A stretch of DNA of 37,799 nucleotides. Source: Branchiostoma floridae (taxonomy: Eukaryota; Chordata; Leptocardii; Amphioxiformes; Branchiostomatidae). The translations under genes were made by a program, and so were the position numbers. Shown piece by piece: positions 18,743-28,786 of the stretch. The stretch's first letter is position 1, and every line of letters starts with the position of its first letter. A model generated the notes under the pieces. That model saw only the letters and a program-made list of their open reading frames with translations, ran no database searches and was not told where the DNA came from. The DNA lies in NCBI RefSeq assembly GCF_000003815.2, contig NC_049986.1, forward strand, positions 3,999,686 through 4,037,484. Reading direction: 5' to 3'.

Positions 18743-19570
18743 AAAAACCTATGATATGCTTTTTATTTTCTGAGATTATCAATTTTAATACTATGCATAG
18801 CATCCTTGGTCAATATCAGAATTTCATGCCTAACAGAGGATTTGCTCCATAGGGTCTATAGGTTAGGGGGCACATTGTCGGGGCATGGCAGTGTCGGGGC
18901 AAACTTGATTGAAATGGCGACGATTGCCTCTTACAGTGTTACTGGAGATGAATATAAGACAAACCAAGCATGAAAAAGAATGGATTGGATGTTAGGTCCT
19001 GTGGTTCAACATCACGTTTTCTAGACTTTTTTTTCTTTTTTTCGTCTTCGCGCATTAGATTTGGCAAGGACGGTAACATTATTGTTTTTAGGATTCGTCC
19101 AGAGGATCATCCATAAAATTAAGACAGTGTGGCCCTAAGATTGAGCCAGCGGTTACTACGGAGCTGAGGTTGGTACCCAGGCTAATAGAAATGTATTTGA
19201 AGTTTGTTACATAATAGGACATTAATCATGTTCTATGTTTATAACAAATTGTACACACATAAATTCATGCACGTGACAAAGTGAAAGGGCATAAAAACGT
19301 TGTTATGGATCGATAGGGGGAACACATAGTCTGGCAATACTAAATCACCAACGACATAAACAGATAATTATCACGTAACTCGTTTCCTGTATTCATGACT
19401 GGTTTATTACGTTCATCTTGCACATCAATATAGTCGACTTAACGTTACATTCTTCATTTTCACCCGAGATGGGTAATACCGATAACACGGTTTCTTCTTC
19501 TTAGTCTTACTTTGCTCAGCCCCTATTGCATGGATCGCTCGCTTTCCTTCGCTGTATACTGTGCCATAAT
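18743..19570. other. Unassigned, with two repeat-end fragments
   Basis: One fragment (about 19088-19137) matches the ends of the element at 18178-18742. Another (about 19168-19182, ggtacccaggcta) is a solo end of the TAGCCTGG family. The rest shows nothing recognisable. Confidence 0.45.
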
Positions 19571-19599
19571 TCATGGTCGATTTCTATAACCATGCATTC

Positions 19600-19619
19600 C
19601 CTGTCTGTCTGTCTGTCAG

Positions 19620-19679
<60 letters not shown>

Positions 19680-19760
19680 TCTCTCTCCCTCTCTCCCCCC
19701 CTCTCTCTCTCCCTCTCTCTCTGCCCCACTGTTTGTCTCTGTCTGTCTCTCTGTCTGTCT
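19600..19760. repeat. CT microsatellite
   Basis: Long (CT)n with ccct interruptions, bordered by ctgtctgtctgtc on both sides. The open frames of S/L/P or R/E repeats it creates are not genes. Confidence 0.97.
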
Positions 19761-19947
19761 CTACCGCAGTGCAATTCACTACAGTTCCGCCAGGGGCCAT
19801 AAGATCGCCTTTGAAGTTTTTGCATGGCTAAATATACTAGTATGTCTTGCAATGGAAAGTTTCTTGGTGGACGCTCCCCACTGGTGGAAAAGGACCACGT
19901 GCTAAAAAAAATGCATGCCTTCATTAAAATTGCAAAGACATACTTAC

Positions 19948-20141
19948 TCGAAACTTGAGACAACTGTAAACATTGTGTTGTACAAGAAGAAGAGATGACT
20001 CCCCTCCTGGCCGACGACAATGGAATGACCCGTATCCAAGCAGTCGGCGTCCTTAGCAACGGTACACCAGTGCATGTTTTCAAGTTCCACCTCAATGCTG
20101 CCCACTGGCATTTTTGTCCGCGGGGGATTGGGTGGGTACGT
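19948..20141 (-). CDS. Candidate exon, possibly upstream part of the CEMIP-like gene
   Basis: 194 bp. It is bounded by gccttgtctacctgaaaag and a very strong donor, gtaagtatg, phase 0 in and phase 2 out. The peptide begins TYPPNPPRTKMPVGSIEVE, continues LENMHWCTVAKDADCLDTG and ends LFFLYNTMFTVVSSF. The two cysteines and alternating hydrophobics suit a secreted beta-rich domain. It is on the right strand and upstream of the firm exons. Direct joining to the exon at 13028-13239 would shift frame, so a linking exon with the complementary phase must exist or this belongs to another gene. I could not match it to a remembered family sequence. Confidence 0.5.
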
Positions 20142-20184
20142 CTTTTCAGGTAGACAAGGCAATAAATAAGACTTGAGACGGTTT

Positions 20185-20325
20185 TGTATGACCGCCTTTC
20201 GTGGGGTGGGGTGCTTGGCCCAGAGCAAAGAGGTCCTGGGTTCGAATCCGGTCATGCTGCAGATCGTGCCCCTGGGAAAGGCACTCAACACGACTTTCCT
20301 CACTGCCTTCAAGTAAAAGAAGATT
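20185..20325 (+). mobile_element. tRNA-derived SINE head
   Basis: It contains an exact box-B GGTTCGAATCC in ctgggttcgaatccggtc. The shared module CCCTGGGAAAGGCACTCAAC and acgactttcctcact follow. The A-box region is degenerate (gcttggcccagag). It is the best-preserved SINE promoter in the window. Confidence 0.75.
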
Positions 20326-20664
20326 ATGGAGGTGAATCCGAGAACTTGGAAATTGAATTATGGTTTGTTTGTTTTGTATATGTTCCCTTTGTCGCAAGCT
20401 TCGAAGAGAAGTATGTTTTCTGTCTAGTTCACAGACAAGTACACACAATTAGGGTCGCGAGCTCACCATCGCCGTTCAAACCACCTCAGTATGGCACATC
20501 ACACCGTGATTTTGTACTGAACAGTACAAGCAGGATATCTTGACAGATCTCTGCCGAAAGACATCATCGAATCCCCGTCCTTGGCCACTTTTACCTCAAA
20601 GGTGGCCTGTACTCTCTCTTCCGCTATTTAGCCTACTGATTAGTGGCGACCTTTGACCTGACAG

Positions 20665-20960
20665 ATGTCAACTAGAAAGGCCGACATCTGCTTGGGTGCA
20701 AATACAGCATATTTCAGCCATACCCATTCCCACGCAACATTGGACTGTTCCAAGTCACCCCTGCGCAAAAATGCAATATTTTAATGTATGTTATCCCCAA
20801 AAGAGAACTAATATTGTGAATTGATTCCATGTCAAAACAGAGCTTGCCCAATATGCCCCGGGCCCATATTGAAGAATATAATCTTTCACAGGAGCGCCTA
20901 TGCATAACTGATTGGTTTTTAGAATTGCGGCAGTGAAAAAAACGCATCTTCCATTCAGAA
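20665..20960. repeat. Second copy of the 9.13-kb repeat start module
   Basis: The strings aactagaaaggccgacat and gcaaatacagcatatttcag match 9133-9190 closely. The following ~200 bp diverges from the minisatellite at 9.2-9.95 kb. Confidence 0.6.
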
Positions 20961-21950
20961 GATTTTCGTCATGAAATTACATGACGCCATTCAACAATTT
21001 CCACTTCGATAAATAGGTCTAAGTACCGTCATAATCTCCTTGTGATGTGGGTACATTTATTATTGCAGTGAACTTTTTTTAAGCAAGTAGGGCATGCGTT
21101 TTAATAATTGTCAAGCAGGTGCAGGTACTGTGTAGTAGGAGTGTTGTTGTTTTTTTCAAGCTAAAAACTTCAATCTTCTTCTTGTTTTGTATGAGCCATT
21201 ACATAAACGGAGACGTCTCGAAATTTTACAAAAATTTTACCACTCTGTCGCTTCATTTCTTTTCTGAAAGATCCCAGGACCAACAAGTTAATTTGATTTT
21301 GCTTTATCTATATATTTCATTTTCCTTCGAATTCTTTGTTAAGTATATGCCCCTGCATACCACTGTTAAATTGTTTTACTTTGTATGCAATCAGCCTTCG
21401 GACGTAATCTTGTCTGAGTGTTATAATTTCCTGCTCGTAGCGTGCGAGACCTGGAGGATAGGTGTTTCTACTTTGTTCGGGGGGTTCTTTTCGGAGGTCA
21501 GTGGTGATACCCTGGTACCGAGAGTGTTTTATTGGGCTCAAACTCTGGCAGTTTAAAGTTACTTACAATTTGAATGTACAAAGTTTACGTCAAAAAGAAC
21601 AACAACAACACTAGAAGTAGCTACATTTGTTCGGGAAAAAATACATGCATTCTCGCCACTGTCAAACTTACGTATCAAAACTAAACGCAAGCCGTCCAAT
21701 TTTCCCTGTCCAAATCTGCCGAAAATGATTGATAGTGCCATGCGGAATGTTGGTAAATTCATCGACCCTAACGTTCAATGCACGCGTACCGTCCGCTACC
21801 GCTCAAATGACCCTGTCTGAACTCCAAATCCTCGCAAACTACAATTTCAAACCGGGCACAGGGTACCATATGGCCACTGTAAGGCTTTAATATGCATGTG
21901 TTTGTGTATATACGGGATTGCAAGGCCCCGCTTATGAATATTGACTAGCA
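20961..21950. other. Unassigned AT-rich sequence
   Basis: Open frames on both strands reach 145 codons on plus and 74 on minus, but they overlap each other, lack recognisable motifs and have no good splice context. I call no gene. Confidence 0.4.
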
Positions 21951-21957
21951 TTCGCCT

Positions 21958-22480
21958 TTCTCGTCACTGATTGGCTGGCGTCCATAAAGTAATTATCTCT
22001 CGCTCTCCCCAGGCCGCTGGCACCTGGCACGTGTGGGCTCTGGGTCACTGGAGTTCACGGCAGGAAGCCGAAAGAAAACCAATTTCCCCTCAGAAAAGCG
22101 CCGAAATTAAGCATTTTAAAGTAGTTTATGCCCAAAATTTTACTTGGATCATTTTACCAACTATCTAATGCCTATCTACACCAAATTTAAGGTCATTCCA
22201 TTGTAATTCAAGGGAACAGGGGGCCACAATATACCGTTTTGGTCAAAACATGACCTTTAAACTTCAATAAAATCATTTTAGAGGCAGATATGAAAAAAAT
22301 GAGAAAACAGCACCTCGGTATTGACCCACTCTACCTTTGTGCCAAATTTCAGGTCATTCGGACACGGAACGACGGAGATGAATCGCTTTGAAGATTTGAC
22401 AGGAGAAAGAAAGAAAGAAAGAAACATTACGAATACAATATATTTCACCATACCATATATGGTATGGCTGAAATATAATT
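21958..22480 (+). mobile_element. Repeat element with GAAA run and terminal hairpin (copy 2)
   Basis: The start (ctgattggctgg), the body block ccaaatttcaggtcattcgg, the (gaaa)n tract and the end hairpin TTTCACCATACC/GGTATGGCTGAAA all match copy 1 at 9958-10852. The body is shorter by roughly two internal units. Confidence 0.65.
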
Positions 22481-22599
22481 ATTGCCAATCTGTTGGCAGA
22501 TGGACATTATCGGAAGAAGAAGAAGATCCACTCACACCGATAAGTGCGGTGGGTTCTTTTACAGGCTCCTCAAACATTCCTGTCCTATCCGTGGGACGT

Positions 22600-22752
22600 C
22601 CCTAACCCCTGTTAGGTACTCAATTTCACACTTCTGTAAAGTGGCTTTCCCGAGGACGCAGGGTCAACGAGGCATGTCATGATCAGGAGTTTCAAACCCA
22701 GGGCCTCCAGAGTCTGGGCCAAACACCCCACCGTTACGCCACGTCAAAGCCA
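22600..22752 (-). mobile_element. tRNA-derived SINE fragment
   Basis: On the minus strand, tggcccagactctggaggcc and tgggtttgaaactcc (a decayed box B) lead to a gaaagccactttac module, the same order as other copies. Confidence 0.5.
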
Positions 22753-23820
22753 CAGGATTTAATAAGGTGTGGTTTCTGCATTCCGCCCTTTTACGAGAAC
22801 GTGTCCGTGCATGTATACACCCGAACACATCACTGTAGCCACAGGTACGAAACGCTGTACATGAGATATAACGTTATACATGTTCTCATGGTGTGCTTTT
22901 TGTTACTACGTGTTAGCCCTTGTGTACAGTACGAAAGGTCAAGAACATTCCAGTCACCAATCGACCGGAAGGTTTTAATAAGTCTCTTCATGATTGGGGA
23001 AAGTAAGGCATTCTTCGTTCACACGGGAAAAGACTTAAGGCCCGGTCACGTGTGAATATAGAAACTGACAGATATCATAATGTAGCCTCTGACTAAAGGT
23101 TTTGTCGATTTTGTCCAGAACGAATTGAAGTTGAAATCCACTTCGTCATGGATTGGTCTAGATAAAATAGTTTACGTCATAGATTATTCACATTTCTCGA
23201 ATCAAGTGCAGAAGATTTTAAGAGACTAAATGTTACAGACAGTGTTGAATATATCTTCAATTGCAACAACGCATAAACAGGCAAATATATAAAAGACTAC
23301 TTTGTTATTGTTGTATAATAACGAAGACAAATATCGACACTCATCATTAGCCCCACTCGATTGAAACATTATATAAAAACTTATGCTAGCCCTTGTTATA
23401 GCAATTAGGATGTTAAGTTTTACCCTATAGCTCTATTTTCTACTTGTGTAATAGTTACTGTCGCACACTGTACCGTGTACAATTAATGTTGTGCAATAAA
23501 GTTCATATCAATATGTCGTAGGATCGTCATACGAGCGCAAACCGAGTGCATTCTTGGCATAGTCGTGCTTGTGTCGTATGAAATGTTTCTTCTTTTATTT
23601 ATAGGATCAAATTTGTCACTCTGGTCTTACGCACGTGGCGTGTAACGTGTTTTACCAGTTATATTGTTGGCCGTTCAGGGGACTCAACACAGGTAGATGA
23701 TGTCAAAGATAAAATTCTTGTGTAGCGACTTTATTGACTTACAGGACAAAGTTGACACGTCCCTTTATGGTGGTTAACCGAAGTGTAACCGCGCGCCTGT
23801 CTGTCAAGACCATCCACTCC
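22753..23820. other. Unassigned sequence
   Basis: AT-rich DNA without a convincing ORF. A solo terminal-repeat-like piece, ttaaggcccggtcacgtgtg, lies at 23036-23055 and resembles the GGGCGCGGTCACAT MITE ends. Confidence 0.4.
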
Positions 23821-23830
23821 AGTTCAACAG

Positions 23831-24002
23831 CAATCTTCAAGCAGATCCTACGGTAGCACAAGATAGCATCAAAAGCTGACAGAGGAGTGAAGCCGGCCTA
23901 GGAGTGTGCATCTCCGATAGCATACACACTCCTAGGCTGGCTTCACTCCTCCCGTCAGCTTTTGATACTGTATTATGCTACCGTAGGATCTGCTGGAGAT
24001 TA
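23831..24002. mobile_element. Foldback element with perfect 9-bp TSD (copy F1)
   Basis: Almost the whole 172 bp folds on itself. The left arm, aatcttcaagcagatcctac, ggtagcacaagatagcat and aggagtgaagcc, pairs with the right arm, which ends ctaccgtaggatctgctgga. The flanks are a perfect 9-bp direct repeat, GTTCAACAG, at 23822-23830 and 24003-24011. There is no coding capacity. A 9-bp TSD with very long inverted arms is the behaviour of Mutator-like foldback elements. Confidence 0.88.
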
Positions 24003-24137
24003 GTTCAACAGATATATTTGTGGAAAGTGATTAGCAGGTATGTCCATGTGGCCCAACTGGTAGCAGTCTCACAGACGAGCTTCTACTTCCAATATAGTTG
24101 GTAACAGGGAGATCAGATCCCGAGTCAAGTTCCCAAA

Positions 24138-24326
24138 GGGCGTGGTCACATACACGTTGTGCTGTCGCATTTTGAAGGACATGTACAATGTACGTCTCCT
24201 GCAAAGTTCACCTGTCTTGGTAGACAAAATGCTGTCCATGTCGGTGGTTGGTTCTATCACGGCTTGCTTGAAAATCCTATGGCATCAAAATCGTACGACG
24301 ATAGCACGACCTATGTGACCGCGCCC
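24138..24326 (+). mobile_element. PIF/Harbinger-like MITE (copy H3)
   Basis: The ends GGGCGTGGTCACATACACGT and, on the complement, GGGCGCGGTCACATAGGTCG are shared with copies at 32058-32277 and 37416-37630. It is flanked by AAA on both sides, a 3-bp duplication. The interior gtacgtctcctgcaaagttc and a cctgtcttggtagacaaaat block match the other copies. Confidence 0.78.
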
Positions 24327-24344
24327 AAAGGAAGCCTAGGTACC

Positions 24345-25920
24345 TCCAGCGTGTTAAACGTAAAGAACTTTCAATCCCCCCCGTAAAAAAATATACCCTG
24401 CGACAGAAACAACAAGGAAACTTGCACCACAAGGTACCACAAGTTGAACAACACTGCACCGAATGTTTCTCCTCTCAGTCCAATCAACACGCTGTAAAAG
24501 GCACAGCAAAGTGCAGCGAACAAAAAAAGGCTTACGTAACATGATCCCAATGTGACAAACAGGTTTAAGATCACACATTATTCCTGGGTTGACAAACAAG
24601 GTTTAAGTTAACATATTTCTGACCGTTATGTACCGAATGATCTCTTCTCAGTCCAATCAACACGCAGTAAAAGGCACAGCAAAGTGCAGCGAACAAAAAA
24701 AAAAGGCTTACGTAACATGATCCCAAAGCGACAAACAGGTTTAAGATCACACATTATTCCTGGGTTGACAAACAAGGTTTAAGTTAACATATTTCTGACC
24801 GTTATGTACCGAATGATCTCTTCTGAGTCCAATCAACACGCTGTAAAAGGCACAGCAAAGTGCAGCGAACAAAAAAAAGGCTTACGTAACATGATCCCAA
24901 AGCGACAAACAGGTTTAAGATCACACATTATTTCTGGGATGACAAACAAAGTTTACGTTGACATATTTCTGACCGGTGTGTACGGGACAAACTGCACTTT
25001 CTGTACCGAATGATCTCTTCTCTGTCCAATCAACACGCTGTAAACAGCATAACAGCGAACAAAAAAAGGCTAAAGTAACATGATTCCAAAGGGATACACA
25101 TTATTTCTAGGATGAAAAATACGGTTTAAGTTCACATATTTCTGACAGTTTTGTATCGAACAAACTGCTCTTTCTGTACCTAATGATCTCGTCTCTGTCC
25201 AATCAACACGCAGTAAATACCACAACATAGCAGCGAACAAAACAAAAAGGCTTACGTAACATAATTCCAAAGTGACAAACGGTTTTAAGTTCGCACATTA
25301 TTTCTGGGATGACGAACAGTGTCAAAGTTCGCATATTTCTGAGGTGACACCTTCGTTGTCAAAGACGCCGTTTGGGTAGTAACACAAAAACGTGGGCTGC
25401 TATTCTAATGTACGCATGCGCATGTGACGTCTGTCAATGAGTGGTTGTCTCAGTTATGTAACAGATAAAATCTACATGTAACAACGAGCTTTGTTAACAA
25501 AACATGTCACGAAACGGTGTCTAGACCACTAATAATGTTCTACTCTTCGCGCCACACCCATAACTCACTTAACGCTACAGTTGAACTCTAACGACGTTTG
25601 AAACTTTGAATTGGCAAAAATGTGTCTCTTGAATGTGGAAAAAGATTCAATTAGCAAAATGAACAAAAGCTGTCCGTTTGTAGTTCCAGGGTGGTCTTGT
25701 GCAGCCCCCCACCCCCATACCCCCTGTGTCATGTCATGTTATGTTAACATGATATAACACAGTGGATCAGTTATGAGGTGCAGAACATAGACATGGCAGT
25801 TCAACTTGTAGTGCCTGGTAACACATGTGTCAGCAAGTCTCCTTGCTATTCATTTCTGTAGCTGAGTATGTTCTACAGGGAGGCGTTGAAAGCCCTAGCC
25901 TTTCCCTTAAACGTTTTTTT
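24345..25920. mobile_element. Composite element: ~100-bp inverted termini around a tandem array
   Basis: The minus strand at 24446-24350 (gttcaacttgtggtacct, then tgcaagtttccttgttgttt) matches the plus strand at 25798-25913 (gttcaacttgtagtgcct, then agcaagtctccttgctattc). The two ends are therefore inverted copies. Between them lies the 173-197 bp tandem array. An A- or T-rich tract follows the right end. This looks like a non-autonomous transposon carrying a minisatellite. Its outer borders and target duplication are not resolved. Confidence 0.65.
24455..25345. repeat. Tandem array, about five 173-197 bp units
   Basis: The landmark gtccaatcaacacg recurs with starts near 24475, 24649, 24825, 25022 and 25195, giving spacings of 174, 176, 197 and 173 bp. 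Each unit also has aaaggcttacgtaacatga and gacaaacaggtttaag. The first three units are nearly identical and lack a ~22-bp block (gggacaaactgcactttctg) present in the older units, so they were amplified most recently. Confidence 0.92.
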
Positions 25921-26010
25921 TTTTTTTTTTTTTTGTACTTCCTCGAACACAGGACCTACCGAAATACGATGCAGCCCCAACCGAGATACGATATCCAGGA
26001 CTTAACAGGG

Positions 26011-26184
26011 TAATCTTCAAGCAGATCCTAAGGTGCCATAAGATAGTATCAAAGCTGGCCAAGGAGTATGGCCGGCCAAAGGAAGTCAGACGGGCACCGG
26101 TCGCAAACACACTCCTCGGTCGGCTTCACTCCTCTGCTAGCTTTGATGCTATCTTATGCTACCGTAGGATCTGCTTGGAGATTA
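26011..26184. mobile_element. Foldback element, second copy (F2)
   Basis: The ends taatcttcaagcagatccta and accgtaggatctgcttggag then atta match F1 (23831-24002). The flanks ttaacaggg and agaacaggg agree at 7 of 9 positions, consistent with an older 9-bp TSD. The middle differs from F1 by a small insert containing ggccggcc. Confidence 0.8.
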
Positions 26185-26189
26185 AGAAC

Positions 26190-27385
26190 AGGGGGTCTCC
26201 GACTAATCAACGGTGAGGCTGCTACCTGTTGCGCTAGGGATATCTCTAAGGTATGAAAGTACGTTATCTGGAGCAAATTGTAAACCGCAAAAAGCCCAGT
26301 TCAATGTCCTACATAACATTTCAAATACCCCTCTGTATTCAGTCCAAAGAGGTCGTGTGTTTTTGCAGCGTCCGGTTACCGCAACACAAACCGTTTCATT
26401 CTCAAAAGTCAAAAGAAGAGAATACAAGAGTATTAAAGGGGTAACCAGAGAGGGCAACGGACATGACCTATTGACCCAGGGGCCATAACCTTTGACCTGC
26501 TGTCGTGTACCTTTCGTGTTTATTTCAAGGTGGTGAAAATCTCAAGGTCATGTTTTCCACCATTTGCCTACAGGTTCTTCAGTGCCCACGTTGAAGGATT
26601 GGTACCCAAAAAATATTCAAATATATGATAAATTTCATGTTGGACGGTGTCTTTGTGGTGCTCTGAACTGTAATAGTGTAACGTACACCGGATACGAGAC
26701 GGCAAAACCAAAGCACCGCTTGCCTCAAAACATGTGTTACGTTATGCCTCATAAATAGACTGACCCATATAATGCTTTCCGGTTGTCAATGTCAACAAAG
26801 ATGACCGGTGCATTCGCCCTACTTTTTGAGTTACAGAATTCATTATGTTGTGTTGATTTTGACCAGACAACATCAGTGCATATTGAAATAAAACAGCACT
26901 AACTAAAATCAAAGGTACACAGATATGGACTTCAGGGTCCGAATCAGAGTCCGAATGAAGGGAATATAAAAATGATAAACACACACTGGTACCAAGCATA
27001 AGTCACAAGAACGTCACATGAATAATCTTGATATGTCCTTAGCCATTTGACTAAATTTAAAGCCGGATAGCTTGATAGGGACATGAATTACCGAGTCTTT
27101 TTGTGCGGGCTTTGGGTTTGTGAGTTTTGAGCAATTTTTAAGAGTCCACTCTGTGGCTTTTAGTCCTTGTTGGTGGTTTTGCATGTCTAGACCATTTGTG
27201 GTGTTTGTTAAGAATACCGTTAAGGCGCTTAAGGTGGGGTCACACGTGCGTATATATTTATGTCCATATGAGGCGGGCATGGTCCGAGTATTACCTCCAC
27301 CAGGCCCCATACATTTTTAGTAGTGAACTTTTTAAGCTCTCATAAAGCGCATACTACTAGTGATAGACGTAACAAAAACGTAAAA
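26190..27385. other. Unassigned sequence
   Basis: The open frames (for instance 26203-26457 and 27014-27310 on minus) have no recognised motif. A solo MITE-end-like string, ttaaggtggggtcacacgtg, lies at 27229-27248. Confidence 0.4.
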
Positions 27386-27387
27386 GT

Positions 27388-27625
27388 AGTCCCATAGTTT
27401 TTTTACACCGTAGGGGCAGTGGGTTGACATCTACTGTGTCTGGAGCACATTATTAGATGCGCCTTACTTCCACTGCCTTTTGCGTCCCCAAAAGAAGTCA
27501 GGTACCCATGTTTACACCTGGGTGGAGTGAGAAAAATGCATTACCAAGGGCACAGCTTTGGTGGCATGTTAGGGGGTTCGACCCCAGAACCTTGGTTTTT
27601 GCGGCAAGCACCCTAACAATCCACC
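27388..27625 (-). mobile_element. tRNA-derived SINE copy
   Basis: On the minus strand it contains a box-B-like GGGTTCT..GGGGTCGAACCCCC region, then cttggtaatgcatttttctc, then a tail with caacccactgcccctacggt that matches the tail of the SINE at 3953-4288. Confidence 0.65.
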
Positions 27626-27827
27626 ACCGATGTAGCTATAACGAATGGAGGTTTTATTGCAATTTCATGCCCATGAGGCTAATTGCAAATGAACAAAATC
27701 AAAAATATATGTTGTGATTGAAAACAGGCAAATTATCTAAATTTTAACATTACAAAGAGTGATTGATTGTACATACAGAATATAGAATAGGGTTCTAAAT
27801 GATAATATTTAAGACTAGTCTACTTTC

Positions 27828-27972
27828 TTCCACTGCCTTTTGTCTCCCCAACCGAAGCCAGGTGTCCATTTTTACACCTTTCCAGGGGCACAGCATCAGT
27901 GGTATGTCAGAGGATTTGAACCCAGGACCTTTGGCTATGCGACCAGCACGCTACCGATCCCGCTATAGCATA
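27828..27972 (-). mobile_element. tRNA-derived SINE copy
   Basis: The minus strand gives ggtcctgggttcaaatcctc (box B GGTTCAAATCC) followed by gtgcccctggaaaggtgtaa and ggcttcggttggggagaca. It lies next to, and in the same orientation as, the copy at 27388-27625. Confidence 0.7.
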
Positions 27973-27999
27973 TTGGGGACTAGTCGTGAGTGATCCTCA

Positions 28000-28215
28000 G
28001 GCAAGTGTCCAATCTTTGTGGAAGGATTGACATGACAGGTGGCTATCACCTTTTCTAGATGTCAACCCGAGACTAGGCTGTTAGGTTTGATCCACTCACA
28101 ACGGGAATGACCCCTGCTCTTTTCGATATGTGTGGCAGGTTCTTTAACATGCTTTACGTGTGGCTCTCCTCAAACACGGGACCTCCATTTAACGTCTCAT
28201 CCTAGGGAAGGCCCT
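28000..28215 (-). repeat. SINE-family 3' body fragment
   Basis: The plus-strand blocks ggaaggattgacatgacagg, a gatgtcaaccc block, then gtggctctcctcaaacacgg and gacctccatttaacgtc recur at 30170-30460 and, in part, at 31325-31500. There they join SINE heads, so this piece is the shared 3' body. Confidence 0.65.
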
Positions 28216-28239
28216 ATAGCATATTGGAGACTAGTCGAG

Positions 28240-28720
28240 AGTAGTAAGTGACCGGCGGTCAGGTGTCCACTGGAGCCCCGCCGATACAGAGGCCGCCCAC
28301 TCAGCCGTTGTTTCACCTGAGCTCCGCTGAAAGCCGGCCCGTGCTGGGCCCTATTCCAGTCCTGACGTGGGTCCGGCCTGTGTTTGCGTGGGCCGTACGG
28401 TTGGATACACACAACGAACATCGGCACCCAACCACACCTTGTTAGGGCCCGTTAGCGCAGAGGAGGCGCAAACAGGTGTCTTAGAACGCGCGGCCACGAC
28501 TGATGGTTTTTCGCGTCATCCGTGTTCGGCAAATTTCCGGGGAAAGTCAAACGAGCGAACGGCTTGCGACTAGTGCAGCAGGAATTGTCCGTCTTGGAGT
28601 GATACTTGGGCGTGTTTTGGAATGGACTTTCGCCAGGTGTTCATCGAATCGTGACAAAACTCGAGAAGAGAATTTCTGCTGAAAAGTCTCTCCACGTGCG
28701 TCGAACGAACTTTCTTTGCG
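28240..28720 (+). promoter_or_regulatory. CpG-rich putative promoter and 5' UTR
   Basis: CpG density rises clearly here compared with the AT-rich flanks, and the stretch directly precedes the signal-peptide exon. No TATA box is evident. The transcription start cannot be fixed from sequence. The assignment is from composition and position. Confidence 0.4.
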
Positions 28721-28722
28721 GA

Positions 28723-28786
28723 ATGGGAAAAGTTTCTTCCTGGGTGTGCTTCGTGTTTCTCTGCCTGGCTTGGCTGGTCCCTTCAG
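28723..28786 (+). CDS. First coding exon of a secreted or membrane protein gene (signal peptide)
   Basis: ATG in the context tttgcggaatgg opens MGKVSS followed by WVCFVFLCLAWLVPS. This is a textbook signal peptide: a short basic start, a hydrophobic core of about 15 residues and a small-residue cleavage region. The exon ends at TCA G|gtgcgtac, a good donor in phase 1. This is the usual arrangement for a signal-peptide exon ahead of phase-1 extracellular domain modules. I found no following exon in the remaining 9 kb, so the gene identity is unknown. It is on the opposite strand to the CEMIP-like gene. Confidence 0.55.

Noticed and set aside
19516-20095. Arg-Glu / Ser-Leu repeat ORFs
   Set aside because: They come from the CT microsatellite; the minus-strand one runs into the candidate exon in a different frame.
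20185-20325. Possible tRNA gene
   Set aside because: Box B is intact but the A box is poor and a SINE body follows; no acceptor-stem pairing was evident.
21119-21556. 145-codon plus-strand ORF
   Set aside because: AT-rich, no motif, no splice or promoter context, overlapped by an equally plausible minus frame.
24371-24574. Hydrophobic minus-strand ORF resembling a membrane protein
   Set aside because: It spans the inverted terminus and first tandem unit; the same DNA recurs in other units with broken frames, so it is repeat-derived.
24455-25345. Possible CRISPR-like array
   Set aside because: Units are 173-197 bp and contiguous, with no short repeat/spacer pattern, in a eukaryotic setting.
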